This document shows positions 15,915 to 24,630 of a stretch of 64,000 nt of DNA, in pieces. Source of the DNA: Deltaproteobacteria bacterium (GTDB lineage Bacteria > Myxococcota_A > UBA9160 > UBA6930). Under the pieces are notes generated by a model, which did not search any database, was not told the DNA's origin, and saw only the letters and a program-made list of their open reading frames with translations. Where the stretch lies: positions 47,371 through 111,370 of the forward strand of contig JAJDAQ010000103.1 of the NCBI GenBank assembly GCA_029261815.1, written 5' to 3'. The first letter of the stretch is position 1, and the number at the start of each line of letters is the position of its first letter. Both the position numbers and the translations under genes were made by a program.

Positions 15915-17567
15915 ATGGCGTCCGAGGCGTCGACGAACGCTCCCGGCAGCGGCATTCCGCGGCTCGACTTCCGGATCGAACGCCTGGGTCTCGTGTGCCG
16001 CTTCACATTCGCCTTCCATGCACGGGAAGTGCGCTTCGAGGCTGACCGGGGCAACGGCTTCCAGAGCGTCTTTCCGGAGACATTCTCGTTCCACGCCGAT
16101 CGCCACGATCCGACGGAACTCTATCTGCGATTCGAAGACCTCTGGACGAACCCCCGTCGGCTGCACCCACGCGCTGGGCGACGCGACGCGGAAGAGCTGA
16201 TCTTCCGGTTGTTAGGCGCGTTGCCTTCGGTTCTGGAAGAACTTCTCGAGCGGCTCGACGGGAGCGGCGCGCAGGGCCGTGTCGCCGAGGACATCGCTGT
16301 CTTCGCCCTCATCGCGCAGCGCTTCATCTCGGACAAATCGCTCACGGAGCACCCGCGGCTGGTGCTGTCGATGTTCCACCTGCGCGAACTCGCGAACCGG
16401 GCAATGGGCGTCGTGGTAGAGGCCCGTGTTTCGGAGGACTTCCTGGCCGCCTACGTCGAAGGAAGTACCCGGGCCGAGTCATCCAGGGATCCGTTCGACT
16501 TCTCCTTCTTCTATGCGATCGCGAAGGGTGATGCCGAGGAGATCGATGGCCACGTCGTGGGAGCAGCCGAGCGCGCCTATCATCGCTGGCTCGAAGACGT
16601 TTGTCTCGACGAAGGCAATCGGGCGTTCGAAACCGAGAACTCGCCCTTTGCCGATCGCGCTTCCGAAGTGCTGCGTGCGGTCGCGCCCGGTGTCGCCCGG
16701 GCGAACCGAGGCCGCGAGCTGGCCCCGTTCTTGTGTCGGAGCGGTCGGGACACTCTGCGACTCCTGTCGAAACTCGAGCGATGGTTTCTGCACCAGTACG
16801 ACGTGCACCACGCGGCCGTGGTGCGGCAGCACTCCGAAGCGCTGCGTCGGAATGCGTCGGATCCCGATCGCCGACTCACGCTTCACAGCGGGCGAATGTA
16901 CGCGCTCGCATTGATTCTTCCCTCCCTGCCGTTCCTGTTCGCGATCTTCCTGTACGAAGATGCTCCGCAGTTCTTTGATTGGTGGGTATCGCTCGAGGTG
17001 CTCGCGGTCCTGGCGGCGGCCGTCTGGTTTCTCGGGGTCGGTTTCCTGTGGCGCAAGGACCTGACCTTCTTCCACACGTCGGTCCCTCGAATCGGTGCCG
17101 GAATCATCGTTGGCTATCTGCCGGTGTTCATGATCGACGAAGTCTGGGACCTCGCTGAGCAAGCCCCTTTCTACTTATTGGCTGTCGCCGCGATGCTGGG
17201 GACGACCACGTTCCTCTACATCTATGTCGAAGTGCAGCGGAAGCTTGGCGACCCGCAACTTGCGTTCGAGCGCGCGCGGAATCTCGTTCTCCTCGGCCTG
17301 ATCCAGGCGGGTGCGTTCGGACTGCTGGTGACGACCTTGCTGGGCCCCCTGATGACCGGCCGCAACTGGGGTCCGGATGCGGGGATGGCCTCCCTCGCCT
17401 CCCTGCGGACGGTGGAGCCCTGGGTCGGGGAGTTGCCGCGGATCATGGGCATCGAACCGCTGGTCGCGTTCCCGTCCGCGGTCCTGCTGATGAGCTTCTT
17501 GGCATTCTTCATCGGCACCTTTCTTCAGCTCCTCTGGGAAGAGTTGCCGATCACGGAGCCGCTCTAG
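15915..17567 (+). CDS. Unknown polytopic membrane protein with large soluble N-terminal domain
   Basis: 550 aa. The first ~325 residues are soluble and mostly helical with no family I can name. From about residue 328 onward there are five to six hydrophobic segments (starting MYALALILPSLPFLFAIFL, and later VWFLGVGFLW, GIIVGYLPVFMI, LLAVAAMLGTTTFLYI, LIQAGAFGLLVTTLLG and FPSAVLLMSFLAFFIGTF). The N-terminal domain contains WFLHQYDVHHAAVVRQHSEAL just before the membrane part. It is translationally coupled to the REC-PAS gene upstream, so it is likely its partner or target. No transport, enzyme or secretion motif is visible. Confidence 0.75.
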   Translation: MASEASTNAPGSGIPRLDFRIERLGLVCRFTFAFHAREVRFEADRGNGFQSVFPETFSFHADRHDPTELYLRFEDLWTNPRRLHPRAGRRDAEELIFRLLGALPSVLEELLERLDGSGAQGRVAEDIAVFALIAQRFISDKSLTEHPRLVLSMFHLRELANRAMGVVVEARVSEDFLAAYVEGSTRAESSRDPFDFSFFYAIAKGDAEEIDGHVVGAAERAYHRWLEDVCLDEGNRAFETENSPFADRASEVLRAVAPGVARANRGRELAPFLCRSGRDTLRLLSKLERWFLHQYDVHHAAVVRQHSEALRRNASDPDRRLTLHSGRMYALALILPSLPFLFAIFLYEDAPQFFDWWVSLEVLAVLAAAVWFLGVGFLWRKDLTFFHTSVPRIGAGIIVGYLPVFMIDEVWDLAEQAPFYLLAVAAMLGTTTFLYIYVEVQRKLGDPQLAFERARNLVLLGLIQAGAFGLLVTTLLGPLMTGRNWGPDAGMASLASLRTVEPWVGELPRIMGIEPLVAFPSAVLLMSFLAFFIGTFLQLLWEELPITEPL

Positions 17568-17672
17568 GGGCCTTTCCCCGCTGAATTCGCTCCGTAGTTT
17601 GACTTTGCTGGCGAGGCACACACCCCACTGGGTACCTTCCGCGCCCCTGCCAACGGCCCCAGAGAGGACGCT

Positions 17673-18902
17673 ATGCCCCAGATCGAGATGTACGCGAAGT
17701 CCTGGTGCCCCTTCTGTCAGCACGCCAAGCGACTCCTCGAGGACAAGGGCTTGCAGTGGGAAGAGATCGATGTGGAGCAGGAGCCTGCGCGGGCGTCCGA
17801 GATGGTCGAGCGCGCGGGCGGCCGCCGAACCGTTCCCCAGATCTTCATCGACGGCGCGCACATCGGCGGCTTCGACGACCTCGCGGCCCTCGAGAGTGCT
17901 GGGAGGCTCGACGCCTTGATCGCGTCGGAGGCCGAGACCGAAGGAACGCTTGCAAGCGAAAAGGAAGCGACGATGGAAGCCGAGCACGTCAAGTTGGTCA
18001 TCATTGGGAGCGGCCCCGCGGGCTACACGGCCGCGATCTACGCCGCGCGCGCGGAGCTCGAGCCCGTGATGTTGGCCGGCCTGACATTCGGCGGTCAGCT
18101 CATGATCACGACCGAAGTCGAGAACTATCCAGGCTTTCCCGATGGCGTGACCGGTCCGGACCTGATGGACCACTTCCAGAAACAGGCCGAGCGCTTCGGC
18201 ACGAAGATCTTCTTCGAAGACGCAACGAGCGTCGACTTCTCGAAGCGGCCGTTCCGGGTCGAGACCGAAGAGCGGGCCTACCTCGCGGACGCCGTTGTCG
18301 TGGCGACGGGGGCCACCGCCAAGTGGCTCGGGATCGACTCCGAAGAGCGACTCACGAACCGGGGCGTATCGGCCTGCGCGACCTGCGACGGCGCACTCTT
18401 CCGCGACAAGGAAATGGCCGTTGTCGGTGGCGGCGACACAGCGATGGAGGAAGCGCTCTTCCTTACGCGCTATGCCCCTCGCGTCACGGTCATCCACCGT
18501 CGCGATGAGCTGCGCGCATCGAAGATCATGGCCGATCGCGCGCTGGCGCACGAGAAAATCGAATTCCTATGGGACTCCGAAGTCGACGAGGTGCTCGGCG
18601 ACGAGTTCGTGACCGGCGTGCGGACGCGGAACCTCAAGACAGATGAAACGACCGACACCGCCATCGAAGCGCTGTTCATCGCGATCGGGCATAAGCCGAA
18701 CACCGACCTTTTCGCCGGACAGCTCGAGACCGACGACGTCGGGTACTTGAAGGTGGAGCCCGGGACGTCGCGAACCAACATCGAAGGGGTCTTCGCCTGT
18801 GGCGATGCCATGGACCCGGTCTATCGGCAGGCGGTGACGGCGGCGGGTTCGGGCTGCATGGCCGCGATCGACTGCGAGCGCTGGCTGGCCGAGAACGAAT
18901 AG
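17673..18902 (+). CDS. Glutaredoxin-thioredoxin reductase fusion
   Basis: 409 aa. Residues 1-85 are a glutaredoxin with dithiol site CPFC (C12, C15), the cis-Pro RTVPQIFIDG and GGFDDL. After a ~15-residue linker, residues 104-409 are a low-molecular-weight thioredoxin reductase: FAD motif GSGPAG (112-117), redox-active CATC (C235, C238), NADPH motif GGGDTAMEE, HRR, and C-terminal FACGD. The product probably channels NADPH electrons through FAD and the CATC pair to its own glutaredoxin. The reading frame is continuous across the join. An internal ATG at 17973 preceded by AAGGAAG could also yield a stand-alone reductase. In most bacteria these are separate proteins. Confidence 0.92.
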   Translation: MPQIEMYAKSWCPFCQHAKRLLEDKGLQWEEIDVEQEPARASEMVERAGGRRTVPQIFIDGAHIGGFDDLAALESAGRLDALIASEAETEGTLASEKEATMEAEHVKLVIIGSGPAGYTAAIYAARAELEPVMLAGLTFGGQLMITTEVENYPGFPDGVTGPDLMDHFQKQAERFGTKIFFEDATSVDFSKRPFRVETEERAYLADAVVVATGATAKWLGIDSEERLTNRGVSACATCDGALFRDKEMAVVGGGDTAMEEALFLTRYAPRVTVIHRRDELRASKIMADRALAHEKIEFLWDSEVDEVLGDEFVTGVRTRNLKTDETTDTAIEALFIAIGHKPNTDLFAGQLETDDVGYLKVEPGTSRTNIEGVFACGDAMDPVYRQAVTAAGSGCMAAIDCERWLAENE

Positions 18903-18911
18903 CGCGCCGCG

Positions 18912-19832
18912 ATGACGGGTCTTCCGCAGCGCACGCGTCGCTATCAGAACCACCACTTCGACAGCACGCGGTGGGACTTCTTCGAGCGCCGCCCCAGCGA
19001 CATCATCGTTGCGAGTTCCTACAAGTCCGGGACGACGTGGATGCAGGCGATCGTCGCGAACCTGCTGTTTCCCGACGGCGTTTTTCCGGCGGATCCGGCG
19101 GTGATGTCCCCCTGGCTCGACAACCGCCGCACGCCACTCGAGGTCATCCTCGAACGGCTTGCGGGTCAGGAACACCGGCGTTTCCTGAAGACCCATCTGC
19201 CCCTCGATGCGTTCCCCTACGACCCGATCCAGAAGCACGTCTACGTGTCTCGCGATCCGCGCGATGTCTTCGTCTCGCTTTGGAACCACTACAGCCACCA
19301 TACGGACGCGTACTTCGAGGAACTGAACAATGTTGCGGCCAGGGTCGGGGACCCCTTCCCGAAGCCCGCGGGCGACCTCCACTGGTTCTGGAACCAGTGG
19401 ATCACGCGCGGCTGGTTCGAAGACGAATCGGATGGCTGGCCCTATTGGTCGCACCTCCACAATGTCCAGTCGTGGTGGAACTACCGGCATCTGGACAATG
19501 TGCTGCTGGTTCATTTCGACGATCTGCTGAAGGATCGCGAAGCCGAGGTGCGTCGGATTGCGGCGTTCCTGGAGGTCGACGTGCCCGAGGAGGCGTGGAA
19601 CGGAATCGTCGAACGGGTGTCATTCGCCGACATGAAGCGGAATGCGGATCGCTATGTCCCCCGAGCAGGCGCGGCGTGGAAGGGCGGCTCGGAGACCTTC
19701 ATGAACCGCGGTGAGAACGGGCACTGGCGAACGCTCTTGAGCGAGCCCGAACTCGCCCAGTACGACGCTGCTTGCGCTCGCGCCCTGTCCCCTGACTGTC
19801 GGTCATGGCTGGAGGGCGGCCGCCCCGGGTGA
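18912..19832 (+). CDS. PAPS-dependent sulfotransferase
   Basis: A 306-aa cytosolic-type sulfotransferase (Sulfotransfer_1 family). The 5'-phosphosulfate loop YKSGTTW (K38) is near the N-terminus, the 3'-phosphate-binding motif YVSRDPRDVFVSLWNHY lies around residue 115, and the C-terminal GENGHWR corresponds to the RKGxxGDWKxxFT element. It transfers sulfate from PAPS to a hydroxyl or amine of an unknown acceptor, perhaps a lipid, sterol-like or phenolic compound. The start ATG 18912 lies 9 nt after the Grx-TrxR stop. The neighbours do not identify the acceptor, and no PAPS synthesis genes are seen nearby. Confidence 0.9.
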   Translation: MTGLPQRTRRYQNHHFDSTRWDFFERRPSDIIVASSYKSGTTWMQAIVANLLFPDGVFPADPAVMSPWLDNRRTPLEVILERLAGQEHRRFLKTHLPLDAFPYDPIQKHVYVSRDPRDVFVSLWNHYSHHTDAYFEELNNVAARVGDPFPKPAGDLHWFWNQWITRGWFEDESDGWPYWSHLHNVQSWWNYRHLDNVLLVHFDDLLKDREAEVRRIAAFLEVDVPEEAWNGIVERVSFADMKRNADRYVPRAGAAWKGGSETFMNRGENGHWRTLLSEPELAQYDAACARALSPDCRSWLEGGRPG

Positions 19833-19917
19833 CGCGCCGGCCCCGCCTTGAGTTTCCGCTCGGTGCGCGCGAAACGAATCGCTACGCTTTCCGGGCCCCG
19901 CCCCCCCAAGGAACCGG

Positions 19918-21003
19918 ATGGCCCTCAGCAAGGAACGCCTCGAGCAGTTCGTCACTCGAACGAGTGATGTCGTCGTCGCTACCGACCCCGGTGGCACGGT
20001 CGCGTTCTACAACGACGGCGCCTCGCAGCTCCTCGGTTATTCGGCCGACGAGATCATGGGGGAGCCGGTCCATCGGCTCTACAGCTCCCTCGACGAGGCG
20101 AAGCGCGTGATGGCGTGCATGCGTGGGTCGGAGTTCGGCGGCAAGGGCGTCGCGTCTTCGATCCAGACCGCGTTCGTCACGAAGACGGGCGAAGAGATCC
20201 CGGTCGCGATCACGGGGACGATCCTCTACGCCGCGGACGGCCATGAGGACGGCACGATCGGGTTTGCGAAGGATATCCGCGCGATCCTGGCCCGCGATCA
20301 ACTCGCCACCCTGGGCGAAGTCGCGATCGGCCTGAGCCACGAGATCAACAATCCGCTGGCCGTGATCCTGAATCAGGCCGAACTGCTCGAACGCGACATC
20401 GAGCGCCTGGCGGGTGATGCGGACTCGAGTGTCGAGATCGAGCGGGTCGACGCCATGCGCCGCGAGATCGGCCGCGTGGCCACCATCCTTCAACGCCTGA
20501 CCGACATGGCTGAAGCCGAGCACTACGAGACCGTCGACTACATCGGCCCCGCCAAGATGATCGACCTCTCCGAACGCAGGGCGGAGCGGGGCACCGTGGA
20601 CCCGCGCATGCAGGGTCTCCGGATCCTCGTGGCCGACGACGACCTGGGGATCGCGCGCACGATGCAGGAGATCCTCGAGGCAGACGGGTGCGTCGTCACC
20701 ACGGCAAGCGATGGTCTCGAAGCACTCGACCGGCTCGACGCGGCGGACTTCGACGCGGTCCTCACGGACGTCGTCATGCCGAACATGGATGGCCACGAGT
20801 TGTTTCAGCGCTGTCAGGAGATCCGGCCCGGCCTGCCCGTCCTGATGATGACGGCATTCCACTATGACAAGGACCACATCATCAAACGAAGCCGCGTTGC
20901 TGGCTTGAAGACCGTGCTCTTCAAGAAGCCGGTCGACCCGGTAAAGCTGCGCGACTCGCTTCTCGAAGCCGTGTTCGCGAGCGAGAAGAGCGCCGGTCGC
21001 TAG
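19918..21003 (+). CDS. PAS-HisKA-REC hybrid sensor lacking the catalytic ATPase domain
   Basis: 361 aa. A PAS domain (about 5-120, VVVATDPGGTVAFYNDGAS) is followed by a HisKA dimerisation domain with H-box GLSHEINNPLAV (His141). After only about 40 further residues comes a receiver (about 238-355) with VADDD and phospho-aspartate D284 (LTDVVMPNMDG). The HATPase_c domain that should follow HisKA is absent; there is no room for N, G1 or G2 boxes. It therefore cannot autophosphorylate alone and may receive phosphate from another kinase or act as a phosphorelay or phosphatase hub. AAGGAA lies just upstream of ATG 19918. Its last 4 nt overlap the convergent small gene. Confidence 0.88.
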   Translation: MALSKERLEQFVTRTSDVVVATDPGGTVAFYNDGASQLLGYSADEIMGEPVHRLYSSLDEAKRVMACMRGSEFGGKGVASSIQTAFVTKTGEEIPVAITGTILYAADGHEDGTIGFAKDIRAILARDQLATLGEVAIGLSHEINNPLAVILNQAELLERDIERLAGDADSSVEIERVDAMRREIGRVATILQRLTDMAEAEHYETVDYIGPAKMIDLSERRAERGTVDPRMQGLRILVADDDLGIARTMQEILEADGCVVTTASDGLEALDRLDAADFDAVLTDVVMPNMDGHELFQRCQEIRPGLPVLMMTAFHYDKDHIIKRSRVAGLKTVLFKKPVDPVKLRDSLLEAVFASEKSAGR

Positions 21004-21182
21004 GCCTCGATTGCGTCCTTCGGGACATTGAATACGCGGCCCTCACCGTCCTTGACGAGCCAGTGCTTCTCCCATTCCTGAAGCACCTCGACTGTGGCAC
21101 CCGCTTCGAAGCGGACGTCCTGGACGTCTTCGCCCAGGTTCGCCTGATGTCTCAGCGTGACGTCCTGCTTGAAACTAGCCAT
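21000..21182 (-). CDS. Small conserved protein, SH3-like fold predicted
   Basis: 60 aa: short beta-strand pattern with conserved-looking EDVQDVRFEAGATVEVLQEW and HWLVKDGEGRVFNVPKD, resembling a mini SH3-like barrel such as seen in bacterial SH3 or KOW-type proteins. No signal peptide. It is the last gene of the long minus-strand operon, 31 nt after comF, and its stop overlaps the stop of the convergent PAS-HisKA-REC gene. ATG 21182 is the natural start; a much longer reading upstream runs antisense through comF in a different frame and was rejected. Function unknown. Confidence 0.65.
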   Translation of the reverse strand: MASFKQDVTLRHQANLGEDVQDVRFEAGATVEVLQEWEKHWLVKDGEGRVFNVPKDAIEA

Positions 21183-21213
21183 TCGATCTCCGTCGTGCGG
21201 CGGGAACCAGGGT

Positions 21214-21879
21214 CTACCGGATCCAGGGTCGCCAGGCCAGCGTGACGGCGTGGACCTCGCGCGCACCCGCACTGCGCAGTGCTTGCGCCGCCGCCGCCAA
21301 CGTCGCGCCCGTGGTAGCGATGTCATCGACGAGCCAGACGCAACCGGGGATCGTGCGCTGCGCATCGAAGGCACCCCGCACGTTCTCCTTTCGCGCACGT
21401 CGGCCGAGCTCTGCCTGGGGCGATGTCGCGCGCGTGCGCCGCAACGCGACGGAGTCGGCCTTCGAGCCGACGGCCCGGGCGGCGTCTCGTGCGAGCGAAG
21501 CGCTTTGATTGAAGCCGCGTTCGCGCAAGCGCGTGTTGTGTAGCGGCACTGGCACGACAAGGGCCGGTCGCTCACTCGGCACCGCCCGCGCGGCTCGCTG
21601 GATCCAGTCGCGGGCGACGGCATCGGCCGCGGGGTCGAGTGCGGCCATCCCTGGGCGTGGAAACTTGAAACGTCGGATCCAGTCGCGAGCCGCACCTTCG
21701 TAGGCCACCGCGGCCGTCCAGCTTGTCAGCGGCGGGGGCGCTGGGGCATCGGGCAGCGGCGCTGTGGCGAAGACCTCGCACATCACGCACAGCGCCGGGC
21801 CGTCAGTGTCGCTGGCGCAGGCCGCACAGACCGGGGGAAAGAAGGTATCGAGGAGGGCCGAAGCCCAGGGCCGCCACAT
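21214..21879 (-). CDS. comF: ComF-family phosphoribosyltransferase-like protein
   Basis: 221 aa. The N-terminal zinc-finger-like region has CAACAS and CVMC (residues 18-34), followed by the ComF hallmark YEGAARDWIRRFKF (about 60-73). A type I phosphoribosyltransferase domain has PVPLHNTRLRERGFNQS and the PRPP loop VWLVDDIATTGATL (about 181-194). ComF is needed for DNA uptake in naturally competent bacteria, and its homologues are retained widely with unclear chemistry. ATG 21879 was chosen; a GTG 24 nt upstream is possible. It lies 68 nt after gpmI in the same direction. Confidence 0.88.
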   Translation of the reverse strand: MWRPWASALLDTFFPPVCAACASDTDGPALCVMCEVFATAPLPDAPAPPPLTSWTAAVAYEGAARDWIRRFKFPRPGMAALDPAADAVARDWIQRAARAVPSERPALVVPVPLHNTRLRERGFNQSASLARDAARAVGSKADSVALRRTRATSPQAELGRRARKENVRGAFDAQRTIPGCVWLVDDIATTGATLAAAAQALRSAGAREVHAVTLAWRPWIR

Positions 21880-21947
21880 GGCGGAACGAAACTGCAGCAC
21901 CGTCCGGCGTGGCAGGACCGCAGCCGGGCGGTGGTGGACGCAGCCGG

Positions 21948-23489
21948 TCAGTCGCCGGTCAGGAGGCTTCGGCCGGTCATCTCGGAGGGCACCGGGAGGC
22001 CCATCAGTTCGAGCACGGTGGGGGCGACATCGGCCAGTCCGCCGTCCCGAAGGCCTCGCGCGTTCGGCTCGCTCGCGATCCACCAGATCGGAACGGGGTT
22101 CGTGGTGTGCGCCGTGTGCGGTTCGCCAGTCGCAGGGTCGACCATGACTTCGCAGTTGCCATGGTCGGCCGTGATCAGCACGTCGCCGCCTAGCGAACGA
22201 ACCCGTTCGATGACCTGCTCGAGGCACTGATCGATCGTTTCGACCGCTTTGACGGCCGCCGGCAATACGCCAGTGTGTCCGACCATGTCCGGGTTGGCGT
22301 AGTTGATGAGCACGAAACCGTAGTCGCCGTCGCTGAGGAGTTGGAGCAGCTTCTGGGTCAGCGTGAGCGCGCTCATCTCTGGTTTGTGGTCGTAGGTATC
22401 CACATCTCGCGGCGACGGAACGAGCACGCGCTCCTCGCGAGGGTACGGCTCCTCGGTTCCGCCATTGAAGAAGAACGTTACGTGGGCGTACTTCTCGGTC
22501 TCTGCCATGCGAAGCTGGGAGAGGCCTTCGCCCGCGACGATCTCGCCGAGGATGTGCTCGGGAGCACGTTTCGGGTATGCCACGGGTAGATCGAACTCGG
22601 CGTCGTAGGCGGTCAGGCAGATGAATGCGGCCAGATCCGGCGCCGTGCGCCGATCGAACGTTGCATCCCAACGCTCGGGGCACTGGTTCGCCAGGACTGC
22701 CGTGATCTCGCGCGCACGATCGGCGCGGAAGTTGAAGAAGAGAACGGCGTCGCCGGATTGGATCGGCACCCCGCCCGCGATCACGGTCGGCTCGATGAAC
22801 TCGTCGGTGACATCGGCCGCATAGCTCTGGGCGACGGCCTCGAGGGGAGACTCCGCCGGGGTTCCCTGGCCCAAGACCATGGCGTCGAACGCGCGTTGCA
22901 CGCGTTCCCAGCGGTTGTCCCGGTCCATGGCCCAGTAGCGGCCGATGACGGTGGCCACCTGACCGCCACAGGCATCGACGTGGGGGAGCAGGGCTTCGAC
23001 GAAGCCATGGCCGCTCCTGGGCGGCGTGTCGCGACCGTCGAGGAAGCAGTGCAAGGCGGGCGCTACGCCCTGGCGCGCACACTCGGCCAGCAAGGCTTCG
23101 AGGTGCGACTGATGCGAATGCACGCCGCCGTCGGAGAGCAGGCCCATCAGGTGAAGCCGTCCGCCGCTCTCCGCGACGGCCGAGAAGGCCTGCTGCAAGA
23201 TAGCGTTATGTGCGGCGTCGCCGGCGGCCAATGCCTTGCCGATGCGGCTCATGTCCTGGTCGATGATGCGGCCGGCGCCTAGCGTCATGTGGCCGACTTC
23301 AGAGTTGCCCATCTGGCCGGGTGGGAGGCCGACGGACTCGCCGCTGGTCTCGATGCTGGCCATCGGAAAGTCCGCGTGCGCACGATCGAAGAAGGGCGTG
23401 TGCGCGACCGCCGTAGAATCTGTGGGACCGCCGTCGCCGAGGCCGAAGCCGTCGAGCACGATCAGGACGACCGGTGCTCGCTCCGTCAC
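21948..23489 (-). CDS. gpmI: 2,3-bisphosphoglycerate-independent phosphoglycerate mutase
   Basis: 513 aa, the standard length. It interconverts 3- and 2-phosphoglycerate in glycolysis/gluconeogenesis using two manganese ions. The N-terminal metal motif LIVLDGFG, the phosphoserine loop PPGQMGNSEVGHMTLGAGR, FLDGRDTPP, NFRADRAREIT and the C-terminal ITADHGNCE are all present. GTG 23489 overlaps the rsfS stop (GTGA), indicating translational coupling within the operon. Confidence 0.96.
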   Translation of the reverse strand: MTERAPVVLIVLDGFGLGDGGPTDSTAVAHTPFFDRAHADFPMASIETSGESVGLPPGQMGNSEVGHMTLGAGRIIDQDMSRIGKALAAGDAAHNAILQQAFSAVAESGGRLHLMGLLSDGGVHSHQSHLEALLAECARQGVAPALHCFLDGRDTPPRSGHGFVEALLPHVDACGGQVATVIGRYWAMDRDNRWERVQRAFDAMVLGQGTPAESPLEAVAQSYAADVTDEFIEPTVIAGGVPIQSGDAVLFFNFRADRAREITAVLANQCPERWDATFDRRTAPDLAAFICLTAYDAEFDLPVAYPKRAPEHILGEIVAGEGLSQLRMAETEKYAHVTFFFNGGTEEPYPREERVLVPSPRDVDTYDHKPEMSALTLTQKLLQLLSDGDYGFVLINYANPDMVGHTGVLPAAVKAVETIDQCLEQVIERVRSLGGDVLITADHGNCEVMVDPATGEPHTAHTTNPVPIWWIASEPNARGLRDGGLADVAPTVLELMGLPVPSEMTGRSLLTGD

Positions 23490-23890
23490 GCGCCGGCCTC
23501 TTCGGCCTCGAGATTCTCGGCGCCGTCTTTGCGGTCGTCGCTCTCGAAGACGACAGCAGCATCGCCCCAGAGTCGGTCGAGGTCATAGTGGAGACGGGCT
23601 TCGCCCCGGAAGACGTGCACGATGGCGTCGTTGAGGTCGATCAGGATCCACTCACCCTCTGCGTACCCTTCGACACCGAGCACATTCCCGGCGCCCTTCT
23701 TGGCGGTCTCGATCACCTTGTCGGCGATCGCCCGCGCGTGCCGGTCCGACGTGCTGGTGGCGATGATGAAGGCATCTGCGAAGGCCGATAGCTCCCGCAC
23801 GTCGAGGGCCACGATATTGGCGGCCTTCAGTTCGAGTGCCGCTTCGCACAGCGGCCGTGCGAGTTCGAGAACGGAGGATGTGTCGGTCAA
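23486..23890 (-). CDS. rsfS: Ribosomal silencing factor RsfS
   Basis: 134 aa. A DUF143/Iojap-family protein that binds uL14 on the 50S subunit and blocks subunit joining when nutrients are scarce. Recognised by IVALDVRELSAFADAFIIATSTSDRHARAIADKV, the glycine/tryptophan strand GYAEGEWILIDLNDAIVHVF and the Y-D-L-x-L-W ending. TTG 23890 overlaps the nadD stop by 4 nt (TTGA), and its own stop overlaps the gpmI start. A nadD-rsfS pair is a common arrangement. The last ~20 residues form an acidic extension. Confidence 0.93.
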   Translation of the reverse strand: MTDTSSVLELARPLCEAALELKAANIVALDVRELSAFADAFIIATSTSDRHARAIADKVIETAKKGAGNVLGVEGYAEGEWILIDLNDAIVHVFRGEARLHYDLDRLWGDAAVVFESDDRKDGAENLEAEEAGA

Positions 23891-24630
23891 GGGGTGTTTT
23901 CCTGGGAGGGGGAGACGGGAGCGTAGAGGCCGCTGGCCACAACGGCATCGGCGACGGGATCGGGCAGCAATGCCCCCACCGGTTCACCGGCGGCGAGTCG
24001 TCGGCGGACTTCGGTGGCGGAGATGTCGAGCGCGTTGATGGCGAGCCTTCGGATCCAGGTTCCAGCGGTTCGGTGCCGCGCAACCTGACCGTCCTCGGAG
24101 AATGCAAAGGGCAGATCGAGCGGGGCTGGAAGCCAGGCTGCGATCGAACCGTCTCGTACCGGGGGCCGCGTCATGACCGCGACGTGGCACAAGGTAAGGA
24201 GCGTCTCCGGCGCCCGCCACGAGGGCAAGTCGATGAACGCATCATGGCCAATCAGGAAGACCGGCGGCTGGCCCCAGCGTTCCGCCAGGATCTTGATCGT
24301 CTCGAGGGTGTAGGAGGGCCCGACGCGGTCGAGTTCGAGTGGGTCGACCGAGAGTTGCGCATGCTCTGCAGCCGCGAGTTCGGCCCAGGCGAGACGGGCC
24401 TCCGCCGGGGCCATGATCGCATCGCCACTTTGCTTGAGCGGGGGCACCGCAGCGGGCACCAGCACCACGCGTTCGAGGCCGAGGGCCTCGATGACCGCAA
24501 GCGCAGCATGGATGTGGCCGCGGTGGATCGGGTTGAAGGTCCCGCCCAGGACCCCGATCCCGCCGGGCCTGGTGGCCGTGTCCACGCCGCCGCGCACCGT
24601 CATGGCGTGTGCATCAAGCGAGCTGGCCAT
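23887..24630 (-). CDS. nadD: Nicotinate-mononucleotide adenylyltransferase
   Basis: 247 aa. Transfers AMP from ATP to nicotinate mononucleotide in NAD synthesis. The nucleotidyltransferase motif GGTFNPIHRGHIHAA (about 29-43) and the C-terminal DISATEVRRR motif are diagnostic, with the LIGHDAFIDLPSW segment between them. ATG 24630 overlaps the end of proA by 17 nt; ATG 24603 (residue 10) is an equally plausible start because the conserved part begins only at residue 24. It lies in an operon between proA and rsfS. Confidence 0.93.
   Translation of the reverse strand: MASSLDAHAMTVRGGVDTATRPGGIGVLGGTFNPIHRGHIHAALAVIEALGLERVVLVPAAVPPLKQSGDAIMAPAEARLAWAELAAAEHAQLSVDPLELDRVGPSYTLETIKILAERWGQPPVFLIGHDAFIDLPSWRAPETLLTLCHVAVMTRPPVRDGSIAAWLPAPLDLPFAFSEDGQVARHRTAGTWIRRLAINALDISATEVRRRLAAGEPVGALLPDPVADAVVASGLYAPVSPSQENTP

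Noticed and set aside
17900..17980. Suspected frameshift or missing stop joining glutaredoxin and thioredoxin reductase
   Set aside because: The frame is continuous, the linker has normal codon use and both domains are intact; a true fusion is the simplest reading, although an assembly error cannot be fully excluded.
17175..20877. Several long minus-strand frames opposite the Grx-TrxR, sulfotransferase and PAS-HisKA-REC genes
   Set aside because: Composition-driven antisense frames; the plus-strand genes are unambiguous.
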